From the NCBI GenBank assembly GCA_902597055.1, contig CACJWG010000001.1:62001-126000 (forward strand): a DNA stretch of 64,000 nucleotides, given 5' to 3'. Below are positions 38,131 through 48,536 of the stretch, in pieces. Under the pieces are notes generated by a model, which was given only the letters and a program-made list of their open reading frames with translations, was not told where the DNA came from and ran no database searches. The first letter of the stretch is position 1. Each line of letters opens with the position of its first letter. Position numbers and translations under genes: made by a program. The DNA comes from an uncultured Pelagibacteraceae bacterium. Lineage in GTDB: Bacteria > Pseudomonadota > Alphaproteobacteria > Pelagibacterales > Pelagibacteraceae.

Positions 38131-38754
38131 ATGAAAATTGAGAAAATTAATCTTGAAGGAAAAAAAAGTTCAGTTGAAGTTAAAGACTCAATTTTTTCAT
38201 CAAAAATAAATGAGAAATTAATCAGCTCTGTTATTTATAAGACTAACGCTAATTACAAGGGGAGAAGTTCCAAAACAAAACAAAAGAATGAAATTATTGG
38301 ATCTACATCAAAAATTTATGCACAAAAAGGAACTGGTAACGCAAGACACGCAAGTAGAAAGGCTCCAATTTTTGTAGGCGGTGGTATAGCACATGGTCCA
38401 AAAGGAAGAACTAGCTACAAAACTAGAAAATTAAACAAAAATGAAAAAAGACAGAGTATTAGCTCCATTTTGTCAAAAAAATTGAAACTTAAAGAAGTAA
38501 TTGTTTTTGATGACTTTTCCAAGGCTATAAAAAAAACAAAAGAGATGGATAAAATTTTGAAAAAGTTTGATGCTAAGAATTCAATATTGATTTTAGATAA
38601 AAATTCAAAAGATAAGATATTTAGAGCTACAAAAAATATACCTAACGTTAAATGTACTGACATAGGTCATTTCAGTGCATATGATATTTTAAAATTCAAA
38701 AAAATTATTTTTACAGAAACATCGGTTAAAGAATTAGAGAAAAGGTACAATTAA
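38131..38754 (+). CDS. rplD: 50S ribosomal protein L4
   Basis: 207 residues. KIYAQKGTGNARHASRKAPI and FVGGGIAHGPKGR form the long loop that lines the peptide exit tunnel. Starts on the base after the rplC stop and shares its last base with rplW. Confidence 0.98.
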   Translation: MKIEKINLEGKKSSVEVKDSIFSSKINEKLISSVIYKTNANYKGRSSKTKQKNEIIGSTSKIYAQKGTGNARHASRKAPIFVGGGIAHGPKGRTSYKTRKLNKNEKRQSISSILSKKLKLKEVIVFDDFSKAIKKTKEMDKILKKFDAKNSILILDKNSKDKIFRATKNIPNVKCTDIGHFSAYDILKFKKIIFTETSVKELEKRYN

Positions 38755-39047
38755 TGAATAAAGTAAGTTTATACGATACAATAATTTCCCCAGTGATTAC
38801 TGAGAAGTCTTCAAATATGTCTACTCAAAATAAAGTTGTTTTTAAAGTGAGAGATGATGCTAATAAAAAAACTTTAAAGAAAAATATTGAAAAAATATTT
38901 AAAGTTAATGTTGTTAAAGTGAATATTATTAATAAAAAATCTATTTTGAAATTTACCAGAGGTAGAAATAGTAGAGTCAAAGGTTTCAAAAAAGCAATTG
39001 TAACATTAAAAAAAGGTCAAAGTATTGACCTAACAACAGGAATATAA
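38754..39047 (+). CDS. rplW: 50S ribosomal protein L23
   Basis: 97 residues. ISPVITEKSSNMSTQNKVVFKV and TRGRNSRVKGFKKAIVTLK are typical. L23 sits at the tunnel exit and docks trigger factor and SRP. Confidence 0.98.
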   Translation: MNKVSLYDTIISPVITEKSSNMSTQNKVVFKVRDDANKKTLKKNIEKIFKVNVVKVNIINKKSILKFTRGRNSRVKGFKKAIVTLKKGQSIDLTTGI

Positions 39048-39048
39048 G

Positions 39049-39882
39049 ATGGCATTAAAAACATTCAAACCCTATACCAAATCTGTGAGAGGAACTATTC
39101 TTGTTGATAGAAAAAATCTTTGGAAGGGCAAACCATTTAAAGCTCTTACATCAGTAAAAAATTCATCAAGCGGAAGAAACAATCTTGGAAGAATAACAGC
39201 TAGAAATGTTGGTGGTGGACATAAGCAAAAATATAGGAATGTTGATTTTTATAGAAAAAAATTTGGTGAAAAAGCAGAGGTAGAAAGAATTGAATACGAT
39301 CCTAATAGATCATGTCACATAATGTTAGTTAAATTTCCTGATGGTGAGAGGTTTTACTATTTAGCGCCCCAAGAAATTAAAGTTGGTGACAAAATCTCAA
39401 ATGGACCAAATTCTGAAATCAAAGTAGGAAATTGCTTACCCTTATCTGAAATACCTGTTGGTATTGACATACATAATGTAGAAATTAATCCAGGCGGTGG
39501 CGGAAAAATTGCAAGATCTGCAGGTACATCCGTTTCTATTTCAGGCAATGATGGGAGTTATTCAATTGTTAAGATGGCATCAGGAGAGGTTAGAAGAATT
39601 GACTCTAGAGCAATGGCTACTATTGGAGTTCTTTCAAACCCTGATCAAAAAAATATTAAGATTGGTAAAGCTGGTAGATCAAGATGGCTTGGTAGAAGAC
39701 CCCACACAAGAGGTGTTGTGATGAATCCAGTTGATCACCCTCATGGTGGTGGTGAAGGTAAATCTGCAGGTGGAAGACACCCTGTTTCAAGAAAAGGTCA
39801 ATCTGCAAAAGGTTTGAAAACAAGAGACAATAAAAGAACAGATAAATTTATAATTCGAAGAAGAAAGAAAAAGAAAGGTTAA
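39049..39882 (+). CDS. rplB: 50S ribosomal protein L2
   Basis: 277 residues. [31 protein letters not shown] and [21 protein letters not shown], with the conserved His near the peptidyl-transferase centre, are present. One base separates it from rpsS. Confidence 0.99.
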   Translation: MALKTFKPYTKSVRGTILVDRKNLWKGKPFKALTSVKNSSSGRNNLGRITARNVGGGHKQKYRNVDFYRKKFGEKAEVERIEYDPNRSCHIMLVKFPDGERFYYLAPQEIKVGDKISNGPNSEIKVGNCLPLSEIPVGIDIHNVEINPGGGGKIARSAGTSVSISGNDGSYSIVKMASGEVRRIDSRAMATIGVLSNPDQKNIKIGKAGRSRWLGRRPHTRGVVMNPVDHPHGGGEGKSAGGRHPVSRKGQSAKGLKTRDNKRTDKFIIRRRKKKKG

Positions 39883-39883
39883 A

Positions 39884-40189
39884 ATGACTAGATCAGTTTG
39901 GAAAGGTCCATTTGTTGAAGAAAGCTTAATTAAAAAAGCTGAAAAACAAAAAAATGAGTCTGGTAAAAAGCCTATTAAAACTTGGTCGAGGAAATCAACA
40001 ATAATTCCAGATTTTGTTGGTTTAAGTTTTTTAATTTATAATGGTAAAAAGTTTATTCCACTTACTGTTTCTGAAGACATGGTTGGCCATAAATTTGGAG
40101 AATTTGCACCAACAAGACAATTTTTTGGTCATACACCAGCCGACAAAAAAGCCAAAGCTGAAGAAACTAAACCTGAAGAGAAGAAATAA
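39884..40189 (+). CDS. rpsS: 30S ribosomal protein S19
   Basis: 101 residues. [19 protein letters not shown] and [22 protein letters not shown] are the family core. The C-terminus is extended by about 10 residues of Lys, Glu and Ala ([15 protein letters not shown]) beyond the usual 92. Confidence 0.98.
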   Translation: MTRSVWKGPFVEESLIKKAEKQKNESGKKPIKTWSRKSTIIPDFVGLSFLIYNGKKFIPLTVSEDMVGHKFGEFAPTRQFFGHTPADKKAKAEETKPEEKK

Positions 40190-40191
40190 AA

Positions 40192-40587
40192 ATGAGTAAA
40201 AAAGAAAAAAAAGAAATAAATTTAGTAAGGTCAGTAAATAAAAATATTAGATCTAGTACTAGAAAGCTTAATCCAATTTTAAAAGGTATTGTTGGAAAAA
40301 AAGTTGATTTAGCGATCAGAGATCTTGATTTTTCAAACAAAAGAATATGCAAAGATATTAAAAAAACTTTATCATCAGCTATCGCTAATGCAGAAAATAA
40401 TTTTCAATATGATATTGATAAACTTTTTGTTAAAGAAGCTTACTGCGGCAAACAAATTACTATGAAAAGGTTTAGACCAAGAGCAAAAGGAAGAGCATCT
40501 CCAATCCTTAAACCATATTCAAATTTAACTATTATATTATCGGAAAAATTACAAACTAAAGAGGTTAAAGATGGGACAAAAGGTTAA
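40192..40587 (+). CDS. rplV: 50S ribosomal protein L22
   Basis: 131 residues. [20 protein letters not shown] and the tunnel-loop region [20 protein letters not shown] are recognisable. It carries an N-terminal Lys-rich extension of about 15 residues and overlaps rpsC by 17 bases. Confidence 0.97.
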   Translation: MSKKEKKEINLVRSVNKNIRSSTRKLNPILKGIVGKKVDLAIRDLDFSNKRICKDIKKTLSSAIANAENNFQYDIDKLFVKEAYCGKQITMKRFRPRAKGRASPILKPYSNLTIILSEKLQTKEVKDGTKG

Positions 40588-41230
40588 TCCAGTAGGTTTA
40601 AGATTAGGAGTTAATAGAGGATGGGACTCTGTTTGGTATGCTAAAAAAAAGGATTTTGGTAAATTTTTAATCGAAGACTTTAAAATAAGAGAATATATTA
40701 AAAAAAACGTTATTAACTCTGGTGTTTCAAAAGTTATGATAGAAAGAACATCTAAAAAGTGTTTCGTGACAATTTACACTTCAAGACCAGGATTTGTAAT
40801 TGGTAAAAAAGGTAGTGATATTGAAAAGATCAAAGGAAAACTATCAAATCTAACTACAAATGAGGTAAACTTAAATATTAAAGAAGTAAAAAAACCAGAG
40901 ACAAATAGTTACTTAGTTGCTGAAAATATATCTCAACAATTGGTAAAAAGAATTTCTTATAGAAGAGCTATGAAACGAGCTATGCAATCAGCTTTAAGAT
41001 TAGGTGCCAAGGGTATTAAGGTATCTGTTAGTGGAAGATTAGGTGGAAATGAAATAGCAAGAACAGAATGGTTAAGAGAGGGTAGTATACCTTCACATAC
41101 TCTTAGAGCAGACATTGATTACGCAGAAGCAGAAGCCTTAACTACTTATGGAATTATTGGCATTAAGGTTTGGATATATAAAGGTGAAATTTTTACGAAA
41201 GAATTTAGTCAGGAAACAAATAAGAGATAA
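40571..41230 (+). CDS. rpsC: 30S ribosomal protein S3
   Basis: 219 residues. [20 protein letters not shown] at the start, the KH-domain loop [13 protein letters not shown] and the C-terminal [13 protein letters not shown] are diagnostic. S3 lies at the mRNA entry channel. Confidence 0.98.
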   Translation: MGQKVNPVGLRLGVNRGWDSVWYAKKKDFGKFLIEDFKIREYIKKNVINSGVSKVMIERTSKKCFVTIYTSRPGFVIGKKGSDIEKIKGKLSNLTTNEVNLNIKEVKKPETNSYLVAENISQQLVKRISYRRAMKRAMQSALRLGAKGIKVSVSGRLGGNEIARTEWLREGSIPSHTLRADIDYAEAEALTTYGIIGIKVWIYKGEIFTKEFSQETNKR

Positions 41231-41232
41231 TT

Positions 41233-41643
41233 ATGCTACAACCAACAAGAACAAAATTTAGAAAAGCTCATAAAGGTCGTATCCATGGGAATGCGTCTAG
41301 ATGTAATAAAATGAATTACGGTTCCTTTGGACTTAAAGCATTGCAGCCAGATAGAGTAATTTCCAAACAAATAGAGGCGGCTAGAGTTGCACTAACAAGA
41401 CATATGAAGAGACAAGGTAGAGTTTGGACAAGGGTTTTTCCAAATATACCTGTATCAAAAAAACCAACTGAAGTTAGAATGGGAAAAGGTAAAGGTTCAC
41501 CAGAATTTTGGGCATGTAGAGTTAAACCAGGAAGAATTTTATTTGAGGTAGACGGAGTATCAGAACAAATAGCAAAAGAGGCACTATATAAAGCTTCTGC
41601 AAAACTACCAATTAAAACTAAGTTCATAAGAAGGATCTCATAA
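41233..41643 (+). CDS. rplP: 50S ribosomal protein L16
   Basis: 136 residues. [16 protein letters not shown] and [21 protein letters not shown] match L16, which binds near the A site and completes the peptidyl-transferase centre. Its stop overlaps the rpmC start (TAATG). Confidence 0.98.
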   Translation: MLQPTRTKFRKAHKGRIHGNASRCNKMNYGSFGLKALQPDRVISKQIEAARVALTRHMKRQGRVWTRVFPNIPVSKKPTEVRMGKGKGSPEFWACRVKPGRILFEVDGVSEQIAKEALYKASAKLPIKTKFIRRIS

Positions 41644-41834
41644 TGAAAAAAAATGAAATAAAGAAATTTACCAAGGATCAAGCTTTGAAAAATTTAGATA
41701 AGCTCAAAAAAGATTTGTTTAATTTGAGATTCCAAAAAACAAACGGACAACTTACAAATCCGTCTAAAATATCCCAAACTAAAAAAGACATTTCAAGAAT
41801 GAAAACTCTAATTGGAAGGAAAAAAAGTGCCTAA
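41643..41834 (+). CDS. rpmC: 50S ribosomal protein L29
   Basis: 63 residues. ALKNLDKLKKDLFNLRFQK and the QLTNPSKISQTKKDISRMKT stretch are L29. It overlaps rpsQ by 8 bases. Confidence 0.97.
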   Translation: MKKNEIKKFTKDQALKNLDKLKKDLFNLRFQKTNGQLTNPSKISQTKKDISRMKTLIGRKKSA

Positions 41835-42063
41835 AAAAATATTAAATGGAATTGTAGTGAGTGATAAACCAAATAAAACAATTACAGTTATGGTTGAAAG
41901 AAAATATCAACATCCTACTTTAAAAAAAGTAGTAAAAGTTAGAAAAAAATTTAGCGCTCATGATGAAAATAATAAATTTAAAAATGGAGATAAGGTGAAG
42001 ATAATTGAATGCAGACCTTACTCAAAAACAAAAAAATTTGAAGTACTAGGAGACAACAAATGA
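41827..42063 (+). CDS. rpsQ: 30S ribosomal protein S17
   Basis: 78 residues. The start is taken as GTG at 41827, giving [17 protein letters not shown] after the initiator; an AAGGA Shine-Dalgarno (41816-41820) lies 6 bases before it. A TTG five codons upstream would absorb this site into the protein and was rejected. [20 protein letters not shown] and [14 protein letters not shown] are the S17 OB-fold. Confidence 0.95.
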   Translation: MPKKILNGIVVSDKPNKTITVMVERKYQHPTLKKVVKVRKKFSAHDENNKFKNGDKVKIIECRPYSKTKKFEVLGDNK

Positions 42064-42428
42064 TACAGGTACAAACTGAGCTATTTGTAGCAGATAATAC
42101 TGGTGCAAAAAAAATTGAGTGTATAAAAGTACTTGGAGGCTCAAAAAGAAGATACGCAAGTATTGGTGATACAATTGTTGTTGCTGTAAAAGAAGCTATC
42201 CCTAAAGGTAAAGTTAAAAAAGGTTCAGTTCATAAGGCTGTAGTTGTTAGAGTAAAAAAAGGAATTCATAGAGACGATGGATCAAAAGTTAGATTCGATA
42301 ATAATGCAGCTGTTTTGACTGATGATAAAGGTGAACCTATTGGGACTAGAATTTTTGGACCAGTCACAAGAGAATTAAGAAGTAGGGGGCAAATGAAAAT
42401 AATATCATTGGCTCCGGAGGTATTATAA
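42060..42428 (+). CDS. rplN: 50S ribosomal protein L14
   Basis: 122 residues, exact family length. [20 protein letters not shown] and [13 protein letters not shown] are diagnostic. Overlaps rpsQ by 4 bases (ATGA); rplX starts on the base after its stop. Confidence 0.99.
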   Translation: MIQVQTELFVADNTGAKKIECIKVLGGSKRRYASIGDTIVVAVKEAIPKGKVKKGSVHKAVVVRVKKGIHRDDGSKVRFDNNAAVLTDDKGEPIGTRIFGPVTRELRSRGQMKIISLAPEVL

Positions 42429-42671
42429 ATGATTAAGAAAGGATCAAATGTCAAAGTACTTGTTGGAAAAGATAAAAATAAAACAGGTGAGATCATAGAA
42501 TTAGATAGAAAGAGAAATAGAGCAAAGATTAAAGGAATAAACATGATAAAAAAACATCTTAAAACTACGAAAGAAAGAAAAGGTGGAATAGTTGATAAAG
42601 AAAATTTTGTTCATTTATCAAATCTAAAATTGGATCAAAAACAAGATAAAAAAAAGGCAGTTAAAAAATGA
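42429..42671 (+). CDS. rplX: 50S ribosomal protein L24
   Basis: 80 residues. The KOW motif ([18 protein letters not shown]) and [14 protein letters not shown]-type stretch identify L24, shorter than the usual 104 residues at the C-terminus, which here ends in a Lys-rich run. Overlaps rplE by 4 bases. Confidence 0.96.
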   Translation: MIKKGSNVKVLVGKDKNKTGEIIELDRKRNRAKIKGINMIKKHLKTTKERKGGIVDKENFVHLSNLKLDQKQDKKKAVKK

Positions 42672-43222
42672 TACCAAGGTTAAAAACACTTTATCACAAG
42701 GAAGTTAAAACTATGCTAAAGGAGAAATATGGTTTTAAAAATCTGAATATGGCACCCAAATTTGAAAAAGTTGTTTTAAATATGGGTCTAGGAATAGATG
42801 GAAACGACTCAAAAATATTTAAATCTTGCGAAGAGGATTTAGCTAAAATTGCAGGACAAAAACCAGTTTCAACGAAATTTAAAAAATCTATTTCAAATTT
42901 TAAAACACGTAAAGATACGAAAGCTGGACTAAAGGTCACTTTACGAAAAAATAAAATGTATGAATTTATAGATAGACTTGTAAACATTGCGCTTCCAAGA
43001 ATAAAAGATTTTAGAGGTCTTTCCTCAAAAGGTATCGATAAGTTTGGTAATTTCACTTTTGGTGTTAAGGAGCATATAATATTTCCCGAAGTAAATTTTG
43101 ATAAGGTAGACAAAATAAGAGGTTTAGATATTACAATAGTAATAAAATCAAATTCTAAAGAACATAGCTTAGAATTATTAAAGAAATTTAATTTTCCATT
43201 TAGAGAAGAAAGGAGTAACTAA
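42668..43222 (+). CDS. rplE: 50S ribosomal protein L5
   Basis: 184 residues. [33 protein letters not shown] and the [19 protein letters not shown] loop are typical. L5 binds 5S rRNA. One-base overlap with rpsN. Confidence 0.98.
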   Translation: MIPRLKTLYHKEVKTMLKEKYGFKNLNMAPKFEKVVLNMGLGIDGNDSKIFKSCEEDLAKIAGQKPVSTKFKKSISNFKTRKDTKAGLKVTLRKNKMYEFIDRLVNIALPRIKDFRGLSSKGIDKFGNFTFGVKEHIIFPEVNFDKVDKIRGLDITIVIKSNSKEHSLELLKKFNFPFREERSN

Positions 43223-43527
43223 TGGCAAAACTCAGTTCAATAAATAAGAATAATAGAAGAAAAAAGTTGTCAGACAGATTTTATGCAAAAAGAAAAAAAC
43301 TAAAGCAAATAATAATGAATAAAAAATTACCTTTAGAGGAAAGGTTTAAAGCTCAACAAAAATTATCAAAATTACCAAGAAATTCAGCGAAGACTAGAGT
43401 AAGAAATAGATGTGAAATTACAGGTAGACCGCATGGCGTTTACAGAAAATTAAGAATATCAAGAATAGCTCTTAGACAACTAGGTCTGCAGGGTAAAATT
43501 CCTGGTATGATAAAATCAAGTTGGTAG
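43222..43527 (+). CDS. rpsN: 30S ribosomal protein S14
   Basis: 101 residues, the long form without zinc-binding cysteines. [20 protein letters not shown] and [16 protein letters not shown] are the family C-terminus. A GGGGA Shine-Dalgarno for rpsH lies in the 13-base gap that follows. Confidence 0.98.
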   Translation: MAKLSSINKNNRRKKLSDRFYAKRKKLKQIIMNKKLPLEERFKAQQKLSKLPRNSAKTRVRNRCEITGRPHGVYRKLRISRIALRQLGLQGKIPGMIKSSW

Positions 43528-43540
43528 AAAGGGGAATTAT

Positions 43541-43936
43541 ATGAGTTTAACAGATCCAATAGGAGATATGCTAGCGAGAATAAAAAACTCGCAATTAAGA
43601 AATCATAAAAAAGTAGAAATGCCCTCATCAAATTTTAAGATGAAGATTGCAGATGTTTTAAAAAACGAGGGTTATATTAATGGGTTTAATGTTGATAAAA
43701 ATGAAAACAAACAAGTTTTAATTATTGATCTTAAGTATAACTCTGGATCTCCAGTAATAAGTGTAATCGAAAGAGTATCAAAACCGGGTAGAAGAGTTTT
43801 TTCTAGCGCACAAAGCCTGCCAAAAATTAATAATGGTTTAGGAATTGCAATTATCTCTACACCAAAAGGTGTAATGACAGATATTGATGCAAGAAAACAA
43901 AAAGTTGGTGGCGAAATAATTTGTAAGGTATTTTAA
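43541..43936 (+). CDS. rpsH: 30S ribosomal protein S8
   Basis: 131 residues. LTDPIGDMLARIKNSQLR and the C-terminal ISTPKGVMTDIDARKQKVGGE identify S8, a central-domain assembly protein that represses the spc operon in E. coli. Last base shared with rplF. Confidence 0.98.
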   Translation: MSLTDPIGDMLARIKNSQLRNHKKVEMPSSNFKMKIADVLKNEGYINGFNVDKNENKQVLIIDLKYNSGSPVISVIERVSKPGRRVFSSAQSLPKINNGLGIAIISTPKGVMTDIDARKQKVGGEIICKVF

Positions 43937-44475
43937 TGTCTAAAATAGGTAAAATAAGTATTAATATTCCAGATAAAGTCAAAGTCGCTTTAGCAGGATC
44001 AGATATAAATATAGAAGGTCCTTTAGGTAAACAAAAGTTGAAAATTAATTTAGAGATATTCGATTTCAAAATCGATGATGGCAAAAATGTTTCAATTAAA
44101 CCAAAGAAACTCGACGATGATACTAAAAGATTATGGGGAATGAATAGAAGTCTTATTAATAATGCAATAATAGGAACTAGTGTAGGTTTTGAAAAAGTTC
44201 TTGAGCTAAGCGGCGTAGGTTACAGAGCAGCATTAAAAGGAAAACAACTGAATCTTCAACTAGGTTTTAGTCATGATATTAATTTTGATATCCCTGAAGA
44301 TGTAAAAATTTTAGTTGAAAAACAAACAACTATTAAAATATCAGGTGTTGATAAACAAAAAGTTGGCATGATTGCATCAAAGATTAAATCTTTTAGACCA
44401 CCCGAACCCTACAAAGGAAAAGGAATTAAAGAAAAAGGTCAGTATATTTTAAGGAAAGAGGGTAAAAAGAAATAA
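43936..44475 (+). CDS. rplF: 50S ribosomal protein L6
   Basis: 179 residues. [37 protein letters not shown] and [17 protein letters not shown] are the two-domain L6 pattern, close to the sarcin-ricin loop. Shares its last base with rplR. Confidence 0.98.
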   Translation: MSKIGKISINIPDKVKVALAGSDINIEGPLGKQKLKINLEIFDFKIDDGKNVSIKPKKLDDDTKRLWGMNRSLINNAIIGTSVGFEKVLELSGVGYRAALKGKQLNLQLGFSHDINFDIPEDVKILVEKQTTIKISGVDKQKVGMIASKIKSFRPPEPYKGKGIKEKGQYILRKEGKKK

Positions 44476-44831
44476 TGAAATTAAGTACTTTACAGAGAAA
44501 AAAATTCAGAGTTCGAAATAAACTAAAGGGTAATTCTAAAAATGATCGTTTCAGACTAAGCGTATCTAGAAGTTTAAAAAATATATCTGCGCAGATAATT
44601 GATGATGAAAATAGTAAGACTATTCTTTCTGCTTCATCTAATGAAAAAGGTATGAAATCTTCAAAAAAGATAAATAAAACTGAACTTTCAAAACTGGTTG
44701 CTGAAAAATTGGCTAAAAAAGCAGTAGAAAAAAACATCAAGAAAATTTATTTTGATAGAGGGCGATTTAAGTACCACGGAAGAGTAAAGATTTTTGCTGA
44801 AACATTAAGAAAAAACGGAATGGAATTTTAA
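44475..44831 (+). CDS. rplR: 50S ribosomal protein L18
   Basis: 118 residues. [19 protein letters not shown] and [20 protein letters not shown] match L18, which binds 5S rRNA with L5. Confidence 0.98.
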   Translation: MKLSTLQRKKFRVRNKLKGNSKNDRFRLSVSRSLKNISAQIIDDENSKTILSASSNEKGMKSSKKINKTELSKLVAEKLAKKAVEKNIKKIYFDRGRFKYHGRVKIFAETLRKNGMEF

Positions 44832-44832
44832 T

Positions 44833-45333
44833 ATGTCTAAAGAAAATGAATTTATAGAAAAACTTGTTCACGTAAACAGAATTACTAAAGTTGTTAAGGG
44901 TGGTAGAAGATTTGGTTTTTCTGCATTAGTAGTTGTTGGAAATCAAAGTGGAAAAATTGGTATTGCACATGCAAAATCTAAACAAGTTCCTGATGCCATA
45001 AAAAAGGCTAATGAAATGGCAAGAAGAAATTTAATTCAAATACCTTTAAGAGAGGGAAGAACTATTCATCATGATGTTTCTGGTAAAGACGGTGCAGGAA
45101 AAATTAAAATGAGAGCAGCGCCAAAAGGAACAGGTATTATTGCCGGAGGACCGGTAAGAGCTGTATGTGAAGTGCTAGGTATTAAAGACATTGTTGCTAA
45201 ATCACTGGGAACTGCGAACCCTCATAATGTTATTAGAGCATGTCTTAAAGCTTTAAAAAAACAAAATTCACCAAAACAAATATCAATTATAAGAAACAAG
45301 AAAATTTCAGAAATAATAGAAAAAAGAGGATAA
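44833..45333 (+). CDS. rpsE: 30S ribosomal protein S5
   Basis: 166 residues. The dsRBD-like [20 protein letters not shown] and the C-terminal [19 protein letters not shown] are diagnostic. Its stop overlaps the first ATG of rplO (TAATG), leaving no room for rpmD, which usually lies here. Confidence 0.98.
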   Translation: MSKENEFIEKLVHVNRITKVVKGGRRFGFSALVVVGNQSGKIGIAHAKSKQVPDAIKKANEMARRNLIQIPLREGRTIHHDVSGKDGAGKIKMRAAPKGTGIIAGGPVRAVCEVLGIKDIVAKSLGTANPHNVIRACLKALKKQNSPKQISIIRNKKISEIIEKRG

Positions 45334-45788
45334 TGATGCTTAATGGTTTAACTAGACTGAAAACAAAAAAAATTAGAGTGGGAAGAGGTATTGGATCTGG
45401 AAAAGGTAAAACTTCTGGTAGAGGTATTAAAGGTCAAAAATCGAGATCTGGTGTTGCAATTAAAAGTTTTGAAGGTGGTCAAATGCCTTTATATAGAAGA
45501 TTACCTAAAAGAGGTTTTAATTCAATCAATAAAAGCAAAATAGGAAAATTAAATTTAGGCGATTTGCAACAGTTCATAGAATCTAAAAGAATAAAACCAT
45601 CTGAAAAGATAGATATAAAATATTTACAGAGTTCGAAAATTATAAAAAAAAAATATGAAAAAATTAAAATTCTTGGTCAGGGTGAAATCAAAGATAAGTT
45701 AAATTTAGAAGTCCATTATTTATCTAAGTCAGCAAAAGAAAAACTTTCAAAGAGCGGCTCAACAATTAAAATTTTAGAGAGCAAATAA
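45333..45788 (+). CDS. rplO: 50S ribosomal protein L15
   Basis: 151 residues; two adjacent ATGs (the second at 45336). IRVGRGIGSGKGKTSGRGIKG and GFEGGQMPLYRRLPKRGF (as SFEGGQMPLYRR) are the rRNA-binding N-terminal half. Followed 10 bases later by secY. Confidence 0.98.
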   Translation: MMLNGLTRLKTKKIRVGRGIGSGKGKTSGRGIKGQKSRSGVAIKSFEGGQMPLYRRLPKRGFNSINKSKIGKLNLGDLQQFIESKRIKPSEKIDIKYLQSSKIIKKKYEKIKILGQGEIKDKLNLEVHYLSKSAKEKLSKSGSTIKILESK

Positions 45789-45798
45789 ATAAAATCAT

Positions 45799-47079
45799 AT
45801 GAGTACAATGTCACAAAATAACGATTTAAGAAATCGTATAATTTTTACTATATTTATCCTAGCAGTTTACAGATTTGGAACATTTGTTCCTTTGCCCGGT
45901 ATAGATCCTGACCAGTTAAAAATTATGATGGAGGGAAATCAAAAAGGTTTACTTGGCATGTTTAATGTTTTTGCAGGTGGTGCTGTAAGCCGTATGGCAA
46001 TATTTGCTTTAGGAATAATGCCATATATCTCATCTTCTATTATAGTTCAATTGCTTACTGGAGTTTCTGATTATTTTAAAAATTTAAAAAGTCAGGGGAC
46101 AATTGGAAGACAAAAAATTACACAAATAACAAGATACGGAACAGTTCTTTTGGCAACTATTCAGGGATATGGTTTATCTGTTGGACTTGAATCTTCAGAA
46201 AATTTAGTCATTAATCCAGGTGTATTTTTCAAAGTTACTACCGTTACAACAATCGTAGCTGGTACAATTTTTTTAATGTGGTTAGGTGAACAAATTACTC
46301 AAAGAGGAATAGGTAATGGAATTTCATTAATCATCTTTTCAGGTATTGTCGCAGAAATACCTAGAGCATTAGTTACAACATTCGAGTTAGGTAGAACTGG
46401 TGCTATATCATCAACAATGATAATTTTAATTTTTGTTCTTTTAATAGCCACTATAATGTTTATTGTTTTTATGGAAAGAGCTTTAAGAAAAATATTAATA
46501 AACTATCCAAAGAGACAAATGGGTAATAAGATGTATGGAGGTGATTCTTCTCATCTTCCTTTAAAAATAAATACAGCAGGTGTAATTCCAGCTATTTTTG
46601 CTTCAGCTTTGCTACTGTTACCTGCTACACTTACAAACTTTAATATGACGGAGAATGATAACGTATCTTCTTTTTTATCTTTCTTTTCACAAGGTCAACC
46701 TCTGTACATGATTTTATATGCCTCAGGAATTATTTTTTTTACTTTCTTCTATACATCAATTGTATTCAATCCAGATGAAACAGCTGAAAATTTAAGAAAA
46801 TATGGTGGCTTTGTTCCAGGGATTAGACCAGGAGAAAGTACTGCAAGATATATAGAAGAAATTTTAACAAGACTCACAACTATTGGAGCATTATATCTAA
46901 CATTGGTTTGTTTAATGCCAGAATTTTTAATAGCGAACTATCCTATACCTTTCTATTTAGGTGGTGCTTCAGTTTTAATTGTTGTAGTAGTAGCAATTGA
47001 TACAGTAACCCAAATCCAGACAAGATTAATGAGTGCGCAGTACGAACAACTTATTAAAAAAACTAAATTTGGAAGATAG
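45799..47079 (+). CDS. secY: Preprotein translocase subunit SecY
   Basis: 426 residues, ten membrane segments. YRFGTFVPLPGID near the start, the plug/gating region GGAVSRMAIFALGIMPYISS and QRGIGNGISLIIFSGIV are conserved; a cytoplasmic loop with RRMGNKMYGGDSSHLPLK-type sequence contacts SecA and the ribosome. The N-terminus is shorter than in E. coli. Confidence 0.98.
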   Translation: MSTMSQNNDLRNRIIFTIFILAVYRFGTFVPLPGIDPDQLKIMMEGNQKGLLGMFNVFAGGAVSRMAIFALGIMPYISSSIIVQLLTGVSDYFKNLKSQGTIGRQKITQITRYGTVLLATIQGYGLSVGLESSENLVINPGVFFKVTTVTTIVAGTIFLMWLGEQITQRGIGNGISLIIFSGIVAEIPRALVTTFELGRTGAISSTMIILIFVLLIATIMFIVFMERALRKILINYPKRQMGNKMYGGDSSHLPLKINTAGVIPAIFASALLLLPATLTNFNMTENDNVSSFLSFFSQGQPLYMILYASGIIFFTFFYTSIVFNPDETAENLRKYGGFVPGIRPGESTARYIEEILTRLTTIGALYLTLVCLMPEFLIANYPIPFYLGGASVLIVVVVAIDTVTQIQTRLMSAQYEQLIKKTKFGR

Positions 47080-47081
47080 AA

Positions 47082-47645
47082 ATGAATATAATTTTATTTG
47101 GTCCTCCAGGTGCAGGCAAAGGCACGCAGGCAAGATATCTAGTTAAAATATTAAATAATTTTCAAGTTTCAACGGGAGATATGTTGAGGGATGAAATTAA
47201 AAAAGACACAGAAATTGGAAAGAAAATTATTAGTTACATGAATGAAGGTAGATTTGTTGATGATGAAATTGTTAATAATCTTATGAAAAAAATAGTTTTT
47301 GACTCCTCAAAAAAGGGAAAATTAATTTTTGATGGTTATCCAAGAACTATTCAACAAGCAAAAAATTTAGATTTATTATTAACAGAGTCTAAACAAGAAA
47401 TTAACTTTATTTTCTTTTTAAACGTAAATAAAGAGACCATTATTAAAAGAATTGAAAAAAGGAAAGTTGAAGAAAAAAGGGGTGATGATAATCTAGATAC
47501 AATTCTTAAAAGATATGATACTTATTTAAAAACAACATCTCCAGTATTAGATTATTATTCATCTAAACAAAACTTTTATAAGCTTGATGGAAACCTAGAA
47601 ATTGATCAAATAAACAAGCAAATCAAGGGCTTTTTGAAGTTATAA
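47082..47645 (+). CDS. adk: Adenylate kinase, short form
   Basis: 187 residues. The P loop GPPGAGKGTQ (7-16), STGDMLRDEI and FDGYPRTIQQAKNL are typical. The LID is the short type (RKVEEKRGDDNLD), without the zinc-ribbon insert of about 30 residues. Interconverts ATP+AMP and 2 ADP. Placed between secY and rpsM as in many bacteria. Confidence 0.97.
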   Translation: MNIILFGPPGAGKGTQARYLVKILNNFQVSTGDMLRDEIKKDTEIGKKIISYMNEGRFVDDEIVNNLMKKIVFDSSKKGKLIFDGYPRTIQQAKNLDLLLTESKQEINFIFFLNVNKETIIKRIEKRKVEEKRGDDNLDTILKRYDTYLKTTSPVLDYYSSKQNFYKLDGNLEIDQINKQIKGFLKL

Positions 47646-47649
47646 AAAG

Positions 47650-47677
47650 TTGACTTTAAAATTTCATCTTATATAAA
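47650..47677 (+). promoter_or_regulatory. Putative sigma-70 promoter of rpsM-rpsK-rpoA-rplQ
   Basis: TTGACT (47650-47655), a 16-base spacer and TATAAA (47672-47677) fill the 54-base gap after adk, one of the few true gaps in this 29-kb run. The transcript would start near 47684, about 16 bases before the rpsM ATG. Confidence 0.65.
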
Positions 47678-47699
47678 AGGCTAAATTTTATCTCAAATT

Positions 47700-48083
47700 A
47701 TGGCTCGAATTGCAGGTGTAAATATCCCACAGAATAAAATCGTCCAGATTGGACTTACATATATTTATGGTATAGGGGATAAGTTTTCAAAACAAATCTG
47801 TAAGGAATTAGAAATACCAAAATCAAAAAGAGTTAATGAACTAACTGACGACCAAATTCTAAAAATTAGAGAGTATATTGACCAGCACTTTACAGTTGAA
47901 GGAGACTTAAGAAGAGAAAATTCAATGAGCATAAAAAGATTAATTGATCTTGCATGTTATAGAGGTTTTCGACATAAAAAGAAGTTACCTGTAAGAGGAC
48001 AAAGAACCAGATGTAATGCTAGAACAAGAAAAGGTAAAGCAATTGCAATCGCGGGTAAAAAATTAACACCATTAAAGAAATAG
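47700..48083 (+). CDS. rpsM: 30S ribosomal protein S13
   Basis: 127 residues. [24 protein letters not shown] (start), a helix-two-turn-helix and the C-terminal [18 protein letters not shown] are diagnostic. First gene of the alpha cluster. Confidence 0.98.
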   Translation: MARIAGVNIPQNKIVQIGLTYIYGIGDKFSKQICKELEIPKSKRVNELTDDQILKIREYIDQHFTVEGDLRRENSMSIKRLIDLACYRGFRHKKKLPVRGQRTRCNARTRKGKAIAIAGKKLTPLKK

Positions 48084-48089
48084 TTTGAA

Positions 48090-48536
48090 ATGGCTGACAA
48101 AAAAAAAGTAGAAAAAAAAGTTGATGAAAAACCAGAAGTAAAATCAGTTAAAAAAAGTTCTTATTCTAAAAAGAAAAAAGTTAAAAAGAACATAGTTAAT
48201 GGAATAGCCTATGTTCAGTCTACTTTTAATAATACAATTGTATCAATAGCTGATACGCAAGGTAATGTTGTATCCTGGGCATCTGCTGGTCAAAAGGGTT
48301 TTAAGGGTTCTAGAAAATCAACCCCTTACGCAGCACAAATAGCAGCAGACTCAGCTGCGTCGAAAGCATTAGAGTATGGCATGAAAACTTTAACGGTTGA
48401 AGTTAAAGGACCGGGTTCAGGTAGAGAAACTGCTTTACGAGCATTACAAGCAAGAGGTTTTAAGATTTTATCTATAAAAGATACAACACCTATGCCACAT
48501 AATGGAACAAGACCACCAAAGAAAAGGAGAGTTTAA
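48090..48536 (+). CDS. rpsK: 30S ribosomal protein S11
   Basis: 148 residues. The core starts at about 35 ([19 protein letters not shown]) and ends with [10 protein letters not shown]. It is preceded by a 34-residue extension made almost entirely of Lys, Glu, Val and Ser ([15 protein letters not shown]), longer than in most bacteria. Last base shared with rpoA. Confidence 0.97.
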   Translation: MADKKKVEKKVDEKPEVKSVKKSSYSKKKKVKKNIVNGIAYVQSTFNNTIVSIADTQGNVVSWASAGQKGFKGSRKSTPYAAQIAADSAASKALEYGMKTLTVEVKGPGSGRETALRALQARGFKILSIKDTTPMPHNGTRPPKKRRV

